A stretch of DNA of 64,000 bases from Saururus chinensis (Eukaryota > Streptophyta > Magnoliopsida > Piperales > Saururaceae). The position numbers and the translations under genes were made by a program. The stretch covers positions 4,063,001 to 4,127,000 of the forward strand of contig CP141149.1 in NCBI GenBank assembly GCA_035235625.1. Direction: 5' to 3'. Below, piece after piece: positions 11,175-23,688 of the stretch. Position 1 is the stretch's first letter, and each line of letters begins with the position of its first letter. Below the pieces are notes generated by a model. It was given only the letters and a program-made list of their open reading frames with translations. It was not told where the DNA came from and did no database searches.

Positions 11175-14100
11175 ATGGCTGCATTTCACAAAAATGATCC
11201 TTCTTTCACACCGATCATGGATAGGATTGGTATTTGCATCCATTATAACAGAGAGGTAGGCAAAGACGGCGCGTATATTGGTAGAATGGCACAGTTGATG
11301 AACATTCATCTGTCAGTGAGCTTTGGCGAGCTGCTGGGGCAAGTTAAAGCATGACATTCCATCAATGGTAATGTCAATATGAAGTATTTAATTTCATCCT
11401 CCCAATCATCCATGATATATGAATTACAAGACAATGAGGACCTCTAATTATTGTTCTCCATTCATAAGAAGGCGAATGAGGAGGAGTTATCATTGTATGC
11501 TGAGATGAAATAGCCCAACAACGGTGATAAATCACCATCACCCTCCCTAGAAAGGAACCAGACAGTCAATAGAGTTGAATCACCTGTTGTAATGGCCCAT
11601 CCCAGCTCTAATGTCAAATTTCATTCCGGATTCAATGAAACTCAGTGCACCTTCAAAACTATCAGGTAAGAATGAATCTTTAGATTATACGCAATTCGAA
11701 TATTTTGTGTACTTGAGACCACGATATTGAACATATCGTGTGAAGGGTAAATCATATCGTGTGAAGTAATAAACACAACGCGCAATATATCACATTAGTA
11801 ATTACACAATATACACATGTGATATAGCACTTATGAGCTATAACGTAGAGATTAGAACACGACATGCATTCATGTCATGGTTTCGATAACACATTTTGAA
11901 ATTTAAGCATGTTAATAGAATACACGATGTCGACTAACAACACATTTTTTTAATATGATAATGTGCAATGCAAATTGGGAGAACCGGGACACTTGCCGTC
12001 AACAAATCCATGTCAATCATATTTCACCAACTCAACAAGTACAGAACCTGAAATAGAAGTCAATCAGAATAGATAAGAGGAATGGTCACCAATGATGGGT
12101 GGGACAAGGACTTCATTTGATAACTATGAACCTCCATACAACCCTTGTAATTATGACGGTGGACAAGGCAAGGAAGATGAAAATATGTGGGGCGAGGATC
12201 TGTGGTATGATAATGATATAGTTGGCATGGAAAGTATGTCTGACCACGAAGAATTTGGAAACAACGAGGTTCCCAGTAACAATGAAGTTGAGGCGGAGGC
12301 AGATTGGGATACAGTCGATGATTTAAACATGTTGGAACCGAATATTGGTGAAGACCAGCTAATGACAGCTAGTTTGTAAGCTAAGGATTGCCAGAAGCTC
12401 CTCGAATTGGGTGCACATTTTCTAAGCCTATTTCATTTCAAGAGGTTCCTGATTGACTTAGCAATAAAGGCGAAGTTCACATATTGTGTTGTGGATGAAA
12501 ACCGAAATCTGTACACCACAAAGTGCTCAAATGATTCTTGTAACTGGTACATAAGGGCTTCAAATATAGGAAATTATGTGTCAACTCATTCATGTGGAAC
12601 CCAAAGGAAGTCAACTGACCATCCCCTAGCATCGCAACTATGGATAGCGAGAAAATGTTATGGCCACTTTAGGGACTCGGTGGACATTACACCTAAGAGC
12701 ATAGCAAGTTATATATCAAAGCACTAGAGCATAAGTGACAACTACAAGAAATGCTGGCGCGCAGGTAATGCATGAGAATAATTGAAGTGTTGATTTAGTG
12801 TCACAGTATGTTAGTCTAGCGTGTTATATTTTACACGCTTAAACTATAGTTAGAATATGCACTCACACAACATACGTCAATATCGTGTTACCATAAACAT
12901 GACCACTCATCATGTATGGATTCCGATCACACGAAAACATAAAATATCGTGCAATCCGGAACACATTGTAAGCCGGTGTCCTATAAAATTTACTGAATTG
13001 TATTCGGTCATGCAGGTAAAGCTTTGACTGATTTAATAGATGGTGACCCAGACGAATCCTACTGCTTACTTCCTTCTTGAGAGAGGCAGATAGAATATAT
13101 AAATCTGGGAAGTGTAGTTGTGCCAATGAGATCATGTGATATTCCTGGTCCTATGGGTGGGTACGATTTCAAAAGAGTATTCTGGATGTTTGGCCCCGTT
13201 GCGAGAGCTTTCAGAACAACCCTGAGGTCGTTGCTAACGGTTGATGTAACTTTCTTGAAAGGAAAGTATCCTTGACAACTATTGATAGCAACTGCATTGG
13301 ACAGGAACAATAATATGTTGTGCGTTGCATTTGCAGTGGTTGAGAACAAGTGCGAGAAACTTGGTGCTAGTTTCTTAGAAATAATCTATTCTCTGATCCT
13401 CCATCTGAGTTGGATACAATCATTTCTAATAGACAGAAGGGATTGACAAATGCTGTGAATAAGTTTTTCCCATCTACACACCACGGGTATTGCATCTGTC
13501 ACATGGCAACAAATATGCTAGACAGATTCAAGGACAACTACCAAAAGAATCAGCTCCATGTTGTAGCTGAAACGTTTAGACAAAATGTGTACGATGAAAC
13601 AATGAACAATATTAAAGAACATAATCTGGAATCATATGCTTGGCTAACGAAGATAGGTTCGGAGCACTGGGCCAATGTATCATTTCCTGGGAAAAGATAT
13701 GGGAACCTCAGCTCAATAGGTATGAAAGTGCAAATGCAATGTTCGAGGAAGCCAGATCGATGCCTATAACTCGTTTAATTGAGCACACGAGGGAGCATAC
13801 GACAGCATTATTTAAAAAACATCGGACAGACGGTTAGAATATGATGGAAGAGTTAACTTCATTTGCCCGAAAACACATTGAAAACAAGTGAGAAGAAGCT
13901 AGGAATGTGATTGTATTGCCCGTGTCAATGTATGAATTCCAGGTTAACTCGCTATATCACCAAGTACATTGCATTCATACAGCGATGTACATAGCGTGTG
14001 TTTGTTTATGTGTGAGGGCTTCATATCGTGTTAGGTTAAACACGTTAGTTCCATTCATTGTGTAAGTAGATACGATTTTACTTAACGATCGTATGACATG

Positions 14101-14661
14101 TCATGTAATCGAGAACACGAGAAAGTTGTTTATCATGTGCTCATACTCACGATATTTTCTTCACAGGATGTGGCTAACCTGGTTGATCATACCTGCACAT
14201 GTGGAAGGTTTCAACATCTGGGTCTACCATGTAAGCATGCAATTACAACAATTGATAATAGACACTTCTACGTGTCTAAGTACAGCGAAAGATGGTACTC
14301 TATTGAAATGTATAAACTGCCCTATCGAGAGCCCTTACACCCAATGAAGGATTGGCAGCAGTGGGCACCGGCTGGAGTTATGCCTACATTCAGCCCACCT
14401 ATCCCTCAAAAGCAGCAGGGGCGTCCACGAAAAAATTGGATAGAGTCACAACCGCCTCTCAAGGCCCCACGAAAATGTGGAACATGCAGTCAGTTGGGTC
14501 ACAACCGCAAACGATATACCAGCGCACAAAGGGGGCCCCCCAATGTGGCAAATGTCCCATCGACAAGCCGAAAAGGAGGTCAAATAATAGCGTACGCAAA
14601 CTGCGTTAAGGAAGGGGAGCATCGATTAGGCTTACCTTTTCCACCCCCATTCTTTAGCTGA
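11175..14661 (+). pseudogene. MULE transposase (MURA-type), decayed
   Basis: Coding pieces follow the MURA order. An N-terminal PB1-like part starts at the ATG at 11175 (GICIHYNREVGKDGAYIG, then SVSFGELLGQVKA). An acidic linker lies at 12092-12376. The WRKY-GCM1-like DNA-binding domain is at about 12440-12725 (CSNDSCNWYIRAS, HSCG). The DDE core is at about 13140-13850 (FKRVFWMFGPVARAFRTTLR, LLTVDVTFLKGKYP, NAVNKFFPSTHHGYCICH, WANVSFPGKRYG). A SWIM finger is at about 14185-14260 (CTCGRF, GLPCKHA), then a zinc knuckle CGTCSQLGHNRKRYT in which the last cysteine is tyrosine. There are several in-frame stops (after GKYP; after QVKA) and frame changes. The coding pieces are separated by gaps rich in ACACGAT motifs that I take as introns. 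It would bind the TIRs and catalyse cut-and-paste transposition if intact; this copy cannot. Confidence 0.8.
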
Positions 14662-14933
14662 AATTTTTTGTATATCCATCATGTTATCAACAACACAAAA
14701 TATGTAATTAACATGTTCCTAAAAACACGATATGTTGTACATAGGGTATAATGTATATGTGTATCATGTAAGTGACAATACGACCAAAAGGGATTACGAG
14801 TTATGAATTACACGATAATATATATGGATTATTAATTCTTATGTGAAAGTGTCTGTTGCATACACGATGCCAAAGTGTCCTTTGCTTACACGATGTCAAA
14901 GTGTGTCAAAGTGTCCTTTGCTTACACGACAAT

Positions 14934-17900
14934 TGTCACGCCCCGGCGCTGCCCGACCGGAGCCGATCCCGGTCTAGGGGCCGGTCAAGCGCGCGGGGGA
15001 ACGAGGGGAATTGAGGTACGGTTTAGCGGAAGACTTAACCCTAAATACGGGCAACCTAACAGAATTACGGAGTAGGCACACCACTTTGAGCATGAGTAAA
15101 TAAGTAAAAAAGAAAGAGAGTTGCTCAACTCAAAATAAACAACTAGTCTCAAACCCACAAGCTTAGTCAACCATAGCCCACTCTGGCTCTAAAATAGGTC
15201 TTAGACAACACAACTGTATAAAGTAACATAAATCCAACAGAGAACCATACACAAAGGTTCTAAACATAAAGCATAAACTAAGGAAAATAAGTCACATAAG
15301 AGTCTCCACGATCACATCCAAGTCGTCACCGATCTTTCCTCAAAGAGGAGATCCTGTCCGTTTGCGTGTCGCGCCACGCAGCCCCAAAGCAAAACACAAT
15401 AAAGAGGGGTGAGTTAAAGAAACTCAACAATGGTTTTTCTAATATACTATCAGCATCGGCAACACGACAACATAACAATATAATCATTCAAATTAAAGAT
15501 TGACAAGATGTAACATTTTCTGATCACACATACACATCACTTAAACCTGCATCATAGTGTATAATCCACATAGTGCCATTCACATCAAATCAACCTGCAT
15601 AAAATGTATCTCTAACATACATATCAAATCATGCCTCAACATCATATCAACCTGCATGAAATGTATCTTTAACATACATATCCAACCATGCATCACATCA
15701 TATCAACCTGCATGAAATGTATCCCTAGCATACATATCAAATCATGCCTCAACATCATATCAACCTGCATGAAATGTATCTCTGACATACATATCCAACC
15801 ATGCATCACATCATATCAACCTGCATGAAATATATCTCTAACATACATATCCAATCATACATCACATCATGTCAACCTGCATAAAATGTATCTCTAACAT
15901 ACATATCAAATCATACATCACATCATATCAACCTCCATCAAGGAGTAATCACAATTTAGTGTCACACAGACGGGAACACAGACAAGGCCATGAAGGCGTG
16001 TCATGGTCTAAAATTCTACACAAGAATTTAAGAAGTTTGGGGTTGTCAATCCCTAAGGCTACTCGCCCTGGACGATCCTAACCAAGGATGTCCCATTCTC
16101 ACACAGAGAATCTAGAGCAGGGGTGTTCTCCCAGGGACATCTCCTGCGGAGGGGATAGCCCGAATTCCCACACAGGGAACCCTAGAATACATGGTAGCAG
16201 GTGCACACGACATACCACACTGGATTCTCAGGGTCCAGATGACACTCATAATAATAATCTCAAATCTGCAAGACAAGTACACAACTCGTCCCTACATAAT
16301 TCCATTTCTCTAGACTCAACCTGGGGAGTGCACTCATTCCACACAGGAACTCCAATCAAAACAAGTCCTTTCGAACCAATCAAGTTTCAATTAAGTCATG
16401 ACCGATCAATCTGGCATGCAATTTCACCACATTGCATCCAATCGATCAAATTCGATTAACCTCGATAAAGCCTCAATTGGAAATCCATTTTCATTATGCA
16501 TGCAACATGGTACATACGTGGGCAAGGCATACATGAATCTTAATTCATGATAAGTGCTCTCATCAGCCCCTAATGCATCATTCATAATTATAATATCAAG
16601 CTTCAACATCATCATTAAACCCCACATGTGTGTGTGTACCTAGTAGAAGTACTTCACTCAATGCATATCAACATGCTTGAAATTAACTCACTACCACACT
16701 ACACATGTGAATTAACATCTAATCATGAATTCCAGCGGAAATTATAGGAGAAGAATCATTGAAATCATAACTCAAATCAAAGTTCAACCACAAGCTAAAC
16801 ACATATAAGATCTTTCACTTCATCCTTAAGCCATGACGTTCACTAACATTCACACATCAATTAACCACATCCTAACATGACATATCAGTCCGTTAGTAGG
16901 CTGTATCTCTACTGAAAATATACTTAACCAAAGAGAATTAATCATTCTTAACTTCAAGATGGCAATACCAACATCATACCTCCAACCATAAGTCATTCCA
17001 CATAACTCTAAATATATATCTCAACTTCATAACCTCAATGGTATACCTTTCCAGTAGCATACTATAGCTCAAACTCTCCACATTCATATAAAATTGGCAT
17101 ATTAAAGTAGAATCACCGAAATAAACATCATGCACTTAATACAAAATCTGCTATGTAGTAGTTCGAACGCCCAGGAGGGCCGTTCGAACGCCAACAAGGC
17201 AGAATCGACCTTCTTCTTCATTTCTAATTTTCAAACCGAAACTCTATTGATAAACCTTAAAATCTCCATCTAACAACCTAAATGCCAATAAAATTCCACC
17301 ATAACTTGTAGAAAGCTAATCTACATCATAACAAGATGAAACCCTATGAAATCGGTATTAAAGATTACCATTTACTAATCATATCATTAAAGCACTAAAT
17401 CAAGTAAATCCAATAAAAAAAACCACGAAATCAAGAGTTTTACCATAGGAAGACTGAAATTTTGAAAGTCCATTACCTTATCCCTTGATTAGGCTTGGAT
17501 TTGATGGTCACCCTTCTTGAAAACCTTACAAAGACATAAAGTTTGAATTAAACTTCATTAAAACCGATTTAACATAGAAAACCTTAATTAAAAACTTAGA
17601 TCTAGGGCTTGTTGAACATAAAAATTAGATTTTTAGAGGTAGGGTTTGAAGTAAAGATGCAAATCAGTAGTTTTGATGTTTAAAAACGAATCAAAACAAA
17701 AGGGGAAATGGTAGATCAAGAAGGGATTAAGAGAAGGGACTTACCTTAAACACCTTCCAAACCGGGCCTAATTGGGGATTAGGCCTAACCTCTCCTCCTC
17801 AGCCTATTCCCAAAATGGAAATGGCTCAAGTCTTGCCTTTTATAGTAAGTTTTGGGGTGTGTATGGGTAAATTGTGGGGTATGAATAGAAAAATAGGCTA

Positions 17901-18265
17901 AAAATGGGTAATTTAGTTATTTGAGCACTAATAAAACGTGGAAAAATTATAAAATTTTTTATAAGGGCTTGTGATGATGTCTAGGTTAATTTGACACAAA
18001 AACCCAAATTTTGATGGTGGGGCCCACTGGGGTCCCGCCAAACCCTAATTTTCAAAAATAATATTAAAAATTTAGAAAAATCCCAAAAATTCACATTTGA
18101 CTCAAATCACTTAAAACCACTAATAATAAAGCTGATTTTTTATTTAAACCATCATAAACACCATTTATTTACGAAACTACCGAATTAATAAGAAAATTAG
18201 TTAACCATGCAATAACTGATAATTAAAAAGAAACGAAAACCGGTTTAGGAATGAGAGTCCTTACA
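14934..18265. mobile_element. Solo LTR, 3.3 kb, copy 1
   Basis: Starts TGTCACGCCCCGGC and ends GAGAGTCCTTACA, the TG...CA rule for LTRs. The 5-bp flanks are identical: ACAAT at 14929-14933 and at 18266-18270. No internal retrotransposon coding is present, so a full element was probably reduced to one LTR by unequal recombination. It interrupts the MULE. A second copy of the same family is at 42022-60190. The start resembles LTRs of plant Ty3/Gypsy elements, but the parent superfamily cannot be proved from the LTR alone. Confidence 0.85.
15588..15935. repeat. Tandem repeat inside solo LTR copy 1, about 58-bp unit
   Basis: Six units, each with ATCAACCTGCATGAAATGTA then CTAACATACATATC and ATCATGCMTCA. 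Alternate units end CCTCAACATCAT or GCATCACATCAT, so the repeat may be a two-unit higher-order form. The CACTA insertion in the second LTR copy falls in one of these units. Confidence 0.85.
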
Positions 18266-18719
18266 ACAATGATCATATTGTGTGTTCAAACCCACAACAA
18301 TTCCATGTTCGTAATGCTCCAATTGCATTTTCTTTGTATTTTCAAAGTTCTATAAAGATTAGCTTTTTGGATGTAATGAGTTACTAACAGTTATATCTTT
18401 CTTCCCATTGAAAGTTGTCTTTCCGGTATAGTGGATGTAATGATACTTGTTGAAACGTGTATTCCTTAACATGATTTGTTTGTATATTGTATTACCGACC
18501 ACATGCCAATAATGAATATTTATGAGCTCACAACTACGATAATGAATATTTATGCTAGACGTCTAATCAATTACACAATATTGGTCATATCATGCCATCA
18601 ATCACATGACAACTGGATTAATATAAACACCCAATTCCCGAAGTATCACAACAATTTTTGGGATTTCAATTAAATTAGAATCACCAATTTGTGAGGAGTT
18701 ATTTCCAATTTCCAATTAC

Positions 18720-21060
18720 ACTATAGCGGACTTGAGCGACGACCTCTCGAGGTTGTTCTTCCACCTCCTGGGGTGGTTCCACGACATCCCGTAGTTGTTC
18801 CACGACCTCCCGTGGTTGTTCCATGAATTCTGTATTTATTTTCTCAAAAATCTAGTTATTACGGTCCTTTGCAACTTCGGACCAATCGTTTTCTTCAATT
18901 TGGTGGCAGCTTGTGGTTGTCGCTTCTCTGTATTTAAGAAGTAAGCCATCGTGTTAGTAAACACACGATATGCACTCTAGTCGTCTTTTACCAAACATGA
19001 TGAAACTGCATATCGTATTGTTGAAAAAATGAAAAGAGGACTAATTGTGCTCACGATCACACGACCACGCAAAGATTATTTTCAGAAGTAACTGCTACTT
19101 CAATGATTGTGTGATCAAAGACACGACAATACCAAAATTGCCTTTCTTAATAAACGACATGATCCCCTATCGTGCACTCGACTACATGAAGATCCCCTAA
19201 TGAAACATAATACAATAAAATGTCATACTTACTCAAAATGAATCCCTCTTCGACCGGTTGAGGGACATGTACTGGTTGATCTTCGAGGGCAGATGGTTGG
19301 AGAGTTACTTTGGATTTTGAAGCTCTTGACTTTAAACGAACCGACGACAATCCTTCAGTTCTTGGCGAAGGGGTTGATGCCTAGGCGACCTCCGATTGAG
19401 TGGGTTCAGGCGGCTATTCTATCTCTGGTTCCTCGAGGGGTTGCATCTATTCTATGAGGCTAGTTGCCACCTTGAGACCATTCTTAACACGTTGGAGTGC
19501 AGCTTCAACTCTCTCCGTGTTCCATCCCCACTCACAGTAGAGCACGACCTTCTCCAAAACAACTTCACATATTCCAGTCACAACATCAACTGGTATGACG
19601 AATGATTCAATGACATCATGGCCGGAAAGTACATGCCTCGATGTCTCACCGTGGAGTGCATGGCCGGGTCTCATTGGCCGGAAAGTCTGCTTAACCGCCT
19701 TCTTAGCTTTTGGGGTCACCCTTTGGACATCCATCAAGTGCATCTGTTCATAATTGGTGTGATGCGCATAACAATTTTTGAGTTTGGCTTCAGCCTCATG
19801 AAGACATCCTCATACCACTTCCTCATCCGGTGATAAGCTAGAATCTTCTAGCTCCCCTTTTCGTCGACTGGGTCAAGTTTATCAGCCTTCTCCATGTTGC
19901 TCAAACGTTTCATAAATCCAGACCACCTCTTGCACCTCGGGCTGCAATGAGGACCACTGGGATCCCATATGGACGTATGCTCATAAAACCATACCTGACG
20001 AACAATACAATGGGCAAACGGTCAGTATCATCACTATAACAAACTAGTCGTGTTAATACTAACACACTTTCAGCCCCATCGTGTTTCTGGTAACATGATA
20101 CGGACCGATCGTCTAATGTCATATCCACGATATTATACTTAGTCGTGTTACCGAGAACATGATATGTCTACGTGCATGTTATATGTCGTATATCCGATAA
20201 CACGATTTAGTTTGTATCATGTGATCGATACGACGATATTTATCTATCTGTAAGCATAACATGGCTTAGTGAGATGATATTAGATTTCGTGTTGTATAAC
20301 AGATACGAACGTTACTTGGAGCACTAATGAAGCCCCAACGAGCATTCCTGCCATGGCGGAACACTCATCCTGTATGCTCATGATGTTCCGGTGGGCTACT
20401 GATATGCCTCTCATCAGCATATCATGTATGGCGCCTGCCCAATTGTAGCTCCCCACGACAAACATGTCATCTAAGTAATCACACAGAGCTAGGGATACAG
20501 TTTTGTTGCTCTGTGTGAACAACATCAGGACACCCATGTACATGATCGCCAACTGTGCTAAGTCCTCGTCTGAAACAATCTTTGTTTCATCAGCCTCTTC
20601 TTTCAACATTTCTTCAATTCCTGCCTTCTCTAGCCACTTCCCTTGGTAGAACTTTTTGTAGAATTGCCCCTTGCCTTGGGCAGCCTTCCCCTCGCTACTT
20701 TCCAATTTACACGGGTTCCCTTTTCCACTCAAACCTGTGATCATAGCAACTTCAGCCATAGTAAGAGGTAGTCTTTCTCCCCCTTATGTTGAAGACCTCC
20801 AGTGAGTCATCCCAACAATAACCAGTGAGTACATCCAACAGTGGCCTGGAGATGATGATGGGCTCGCAATCATAAACTGGGTAGAATCCAATTTCCACCA
20901 ATATGGCCTTGCATCCCGGACATGAATCTACAAGGTATTTTCATAGACGCAGTCTAGCAGGGAAACTATTTGTTCCCATACCCAGTCTTCTCCCGTAGAC
21001 ATGTCATCTAGCAGGGAAACTATCCGTTCACTGACTCCGCCATTTGATGTAAGACTCTAA
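18720..21060 (-). pseudogene. DUF1985-type gene of the MULE, decayed
   Basis: Reading the minus strand, 20760-21060 and 20280-20759 give a block like plant DUF1985 domains: DDSLEVFNIRGRK, then MAEVAMITGLSGKGNPC, then AIMYMGVLML and a YNWAGAIHDML-like block. Further on, 19830-20000 gives QVWFYEHTSIWDPSG and PRCKRWSGF, also typical of this group. The tail at 18733-18825 encodes four repeats of a nine-residue unit (EVVEQPR/LRDVV type). Frames are broken by several stops, and the ACACGAT-rich gap at 20020-20280 is probably an intron. In plants, DUF1985 genes often accompany an Ulp1-like protease in MULEs (Kaonashi type); I did not find the protease catalytic residues. Its role in transposition is not established. 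Confidence 0.6.
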
Positions 21061-21469
21061 CTTTACATCTACAAAATTAGATAAATATATGTCAATCAAC
21101 AATAGGTCATGACCATAATCAATAGCTGTGTCAATTCATTTATACAATAAGTATATTTATCGTGTTCTCGAACATACGCTACAAGGAAGTCGCATACACA
21201 ATATCATAATCGTTGAACATCATACGTCCAGTGTCTTATTGAACACACAATATATGACTCATCGTCTTTCTAACCCAATGATAGTCTGATTCTACTGCCT
21301 ATGTCATGTGCTCTAATACACACTAAATATAACGATAAATCGGAGGAATCACCGGCGTCTGAAGTCGTATGCCAATGAATGCAACTTCATGAGGGTTTTA
21401 CATGATATAAAACCCTACCTCCGGTCAGGGGTATTTTAGTCCCAAATTTACCTTATATCGTGTTATTCC

Positions 21470-21545
21470 AGGTTATATGGCATTTCCGTTCAAAATCCAA
21501 GGAATATGGAATATTTCATTCTTTCGCCAAGCAATATGGAAAAAA
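21470..21545 (-). repeat. MULE right terminal inverted repeat
   Basis: Reverse complement starts TTTTTTCCATATTGCTTGGC and matches 10878-10953. The next bases TTCTTTTAA are the near-copy of the left target 9-mer. Confidence 0.8.
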
Positions 21546-21554
21546 TTCTTTTAA

Positions 21555-22012
21555 GAAACGTGCAAATACCGTAGGGTATTCAGTTAAATATGATAGAGTT
21601 TTACCCACACTTCTTGCAAAGTGTAGCAGATATCATAGAGTATAGAAACACTCTTCATAAATGACACAACAAATATCATAAAGTATTAAAGACGCTTTAC
21701 CGAAACTAGGGCAAATATCGTAGAACATTTAAGGCTATTTTCTAACTGTGGAAAATATATATGAAAGGTTATTAACCACGCTTTTAAAAAACCATGCAAA
21801 TGATATTAGGACAATTGTGATGCTTCATATGGAATATCGCAAATACCTATGACCGTGGAAAATACAATAGAAGGTGGCAATACAATAGAAATGTGGCAAC
21901 AAATATATATTTTTTGCTAAATGTTTTTTACCGTGGAAAATAGTGACTTTTAATAAAGTTTTTGGGTGTGTCACAAAGAAAAGCAACGCAGATAATCTAA
22001 TTTGTTGTAGTG
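21555..22012. repeat. Right subterminal repeats and terminus of the CACTA-like element
   Basis: Continues the GCAAATATCGTAG-type repeat array interrupted by the MULE and ends TTTGTTGTAGTG at 22012, the complement of the canonical CACTACAACAAA terminus. The pre-insertion sequence after the end, once the Tekay element is removed, begins ATATAC, so a 3-bp duplication ATA would be expected on the left, which I could not locate. Confidence 0.65.
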
Positions 22013-22016
22013 ATAT

Positions 22017-23646
22017 TGTAACATCCCTCGTATTTTCGAATAAAAGAAAATAATTTTTGAAAACGTAACAAAATTTAATTACAATTGCCAAGGATCACCG
22101 TGTACTAAAACAGTAATTACAACACACTTTGTTTTATACAAAGATTTTCAAAATTGGGCATCACATGCCTTTATACATTAGTCAATACAATAATTTACAT
22201 AAGGTACAAAAACAGCAGTACAAAACTGTAATTTAAGGAAATCCTTCGTCGACTCCTTCAGATTCGAGTGAAACACCTATAGAGTCTGAGGGTAGGTGAG
22301 TAAATTCATACTCAGTAGGTCGAATTAAGTTCTAAGAATATGCTTCGTGCACATATCCTGCCATTTTTCTTTTGAAATCATCCAGAAAATCTGAAAACAC
22401 AATCACAGAATGTTGCGATACCAAACGACTTACACCCGCGCCCATGGGGCGTTGCGAGATAGAAAGGAAGGGATTTACCCATGACATCCCAATCCTGTGT
22501 GCGCCAGATGCCAAATTTGGCAGTATCCAAAATCATAATAATTTTTAGCTCCAAAGAACCGAGAACTGTCCACACGGCACGATTGCCCAAAACTCGGAGA
22601 AATTTTTGAAAAGAGGAGATGATTTTAAAGTCAGAGCTTTTGTTTTCATAAAGTAACAGAAAACTTTTAGTAAAACTTTAACGAGTAAAAATCTCGGCAT
22701 ACGATTAGAATTTAAAGCTACCTACCTATAACACGTGCAAAATATAACAAAATCTCCTCGTAGAGTAAAGAAAGTCCCTCCTTAAGATATCAGCCTTTGA
22801 GCGAGAATTTTGGCAGAATAACCACTCCAACGCGTAGAATGTAATTGATTTAGTAGGGTAGGGCTTTGGAACGGGTTAAAAAGGGTTGGGAATGGTCTAG
22901 AAACAGTAAAAAAATGAAAGGTGAAGATTAGGGAAGGGGCACGTTTTTTGAGGTTTTAGAGGGATCGTCTCAAGAAAATAACATTTCCAGTGCGTAGAGC
23001 ACCCTTGAATTAGTAGGAAACGGGTCTTGGAACGTGAAAATCGGACTTAAAATGGATCGGGAATGGTGAAAATAGTGAAAGGGGATGACAATCGGATGTG
23101 GGTGAAAAACTGGCCGGAATGGGTATATATAAGGGAGGAGGGGGAATATTCCGGTGGGCGCCACTGCAAAAACCGTGGGCGCCGGCGGAACTGGGTGTGT
23201 GTAGTGACGAACGCGTATTTGTCACCGTGAACATGCACCCGGCGCGCGTTTGACACGCGTGATGCGCGCGTTCGGCACGCGCCACGCGACATACAACGCG
23301 CACTGCGCTGCACCGCGCCGCCGAAAAAATATATTTATTATTTATTTTAATTTCCAAAAATCATAACTTCCTATCTCGAACTCAGTTTTGTGCGTTCTAA
23401 GTACCGTTGAGCTCGTATTGACGAGCCCTACGAGACTAGACCATTTAAGAATCGTTTTACCCAAATTTCAAAAGTGGGTCCCGGCGGTTGAACACGTTTC
23501 CCAAGGTCATACTTTTTGTTCCTGACCTCCGATTTTTGCGTTTTAAGACTTGTTACACTCGTCTCCACGAGCTCTAACCAACCCTTAGGAAAATTATGAA
23601 TAACAAAATATATAAGAAGAACATGTTAGAAATTAGGGTTATTACA
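22017..23646 (-). repeat. 3' LTR of the Tekay-type element
   Basis: 1630 bp, TGTAACATCCCTCG at one edge and GGTTATTACA at the other. Near-identical to 28945-30590. It includes a region of CGCG-rich words (23160-23320) that differs more between the two LTRs than the rest. Confidence 0.95.
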
Positions 23647-23660
23647 ATCTACCCCCCTTA
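23647..23660 (-). other. Polypurine tract
   Basis: On the minus strand TAAGGGGGGTAGAT abuts the start of the 3' LTR. It primes plus-strand DNA synthesis in retrotransposons. Confidence 0.85.
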
Positions 23661-23688
23661 GAGAAATTTCGTCCTCGAAATTCATTCA

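Larger units (their letters stand above)
10878..21545. mobile_element. Mutator-like element (MULE) with 76-bp TIRs
   Basis: The left end (10878-10953) and the reverse complement of the right end (21470-21545) match along their whole length, starting TTTTTTCCATATTGC and passing through GGATTTTGAAYGGAAATG. The flanking 9-mers are TTTTTTTAG (10869-10877) and TTCTTTTAA (21546-21554), 7 of 9 identical, the size expected for MULE target duplications. Inside are a decayed MURA-type transposase (+) and a decayed DUF1985-type gene (-). A 3.3-kb solo LTR splits the element; without it the MULE would be about 7.3 kb. The flanking DNA on both sides is the same CACTA subterminal array. ACACGAT/ATCGTGT motifs fill the non-coding parts. 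Confidence 0.8.

Noticed and set aside
15588..15935. Regularly spaced repeat resembling a CRISPR array
   Set aside because: The 58-bp units are contiguous tandem copies without unique spacers and lie within a plant LTR.
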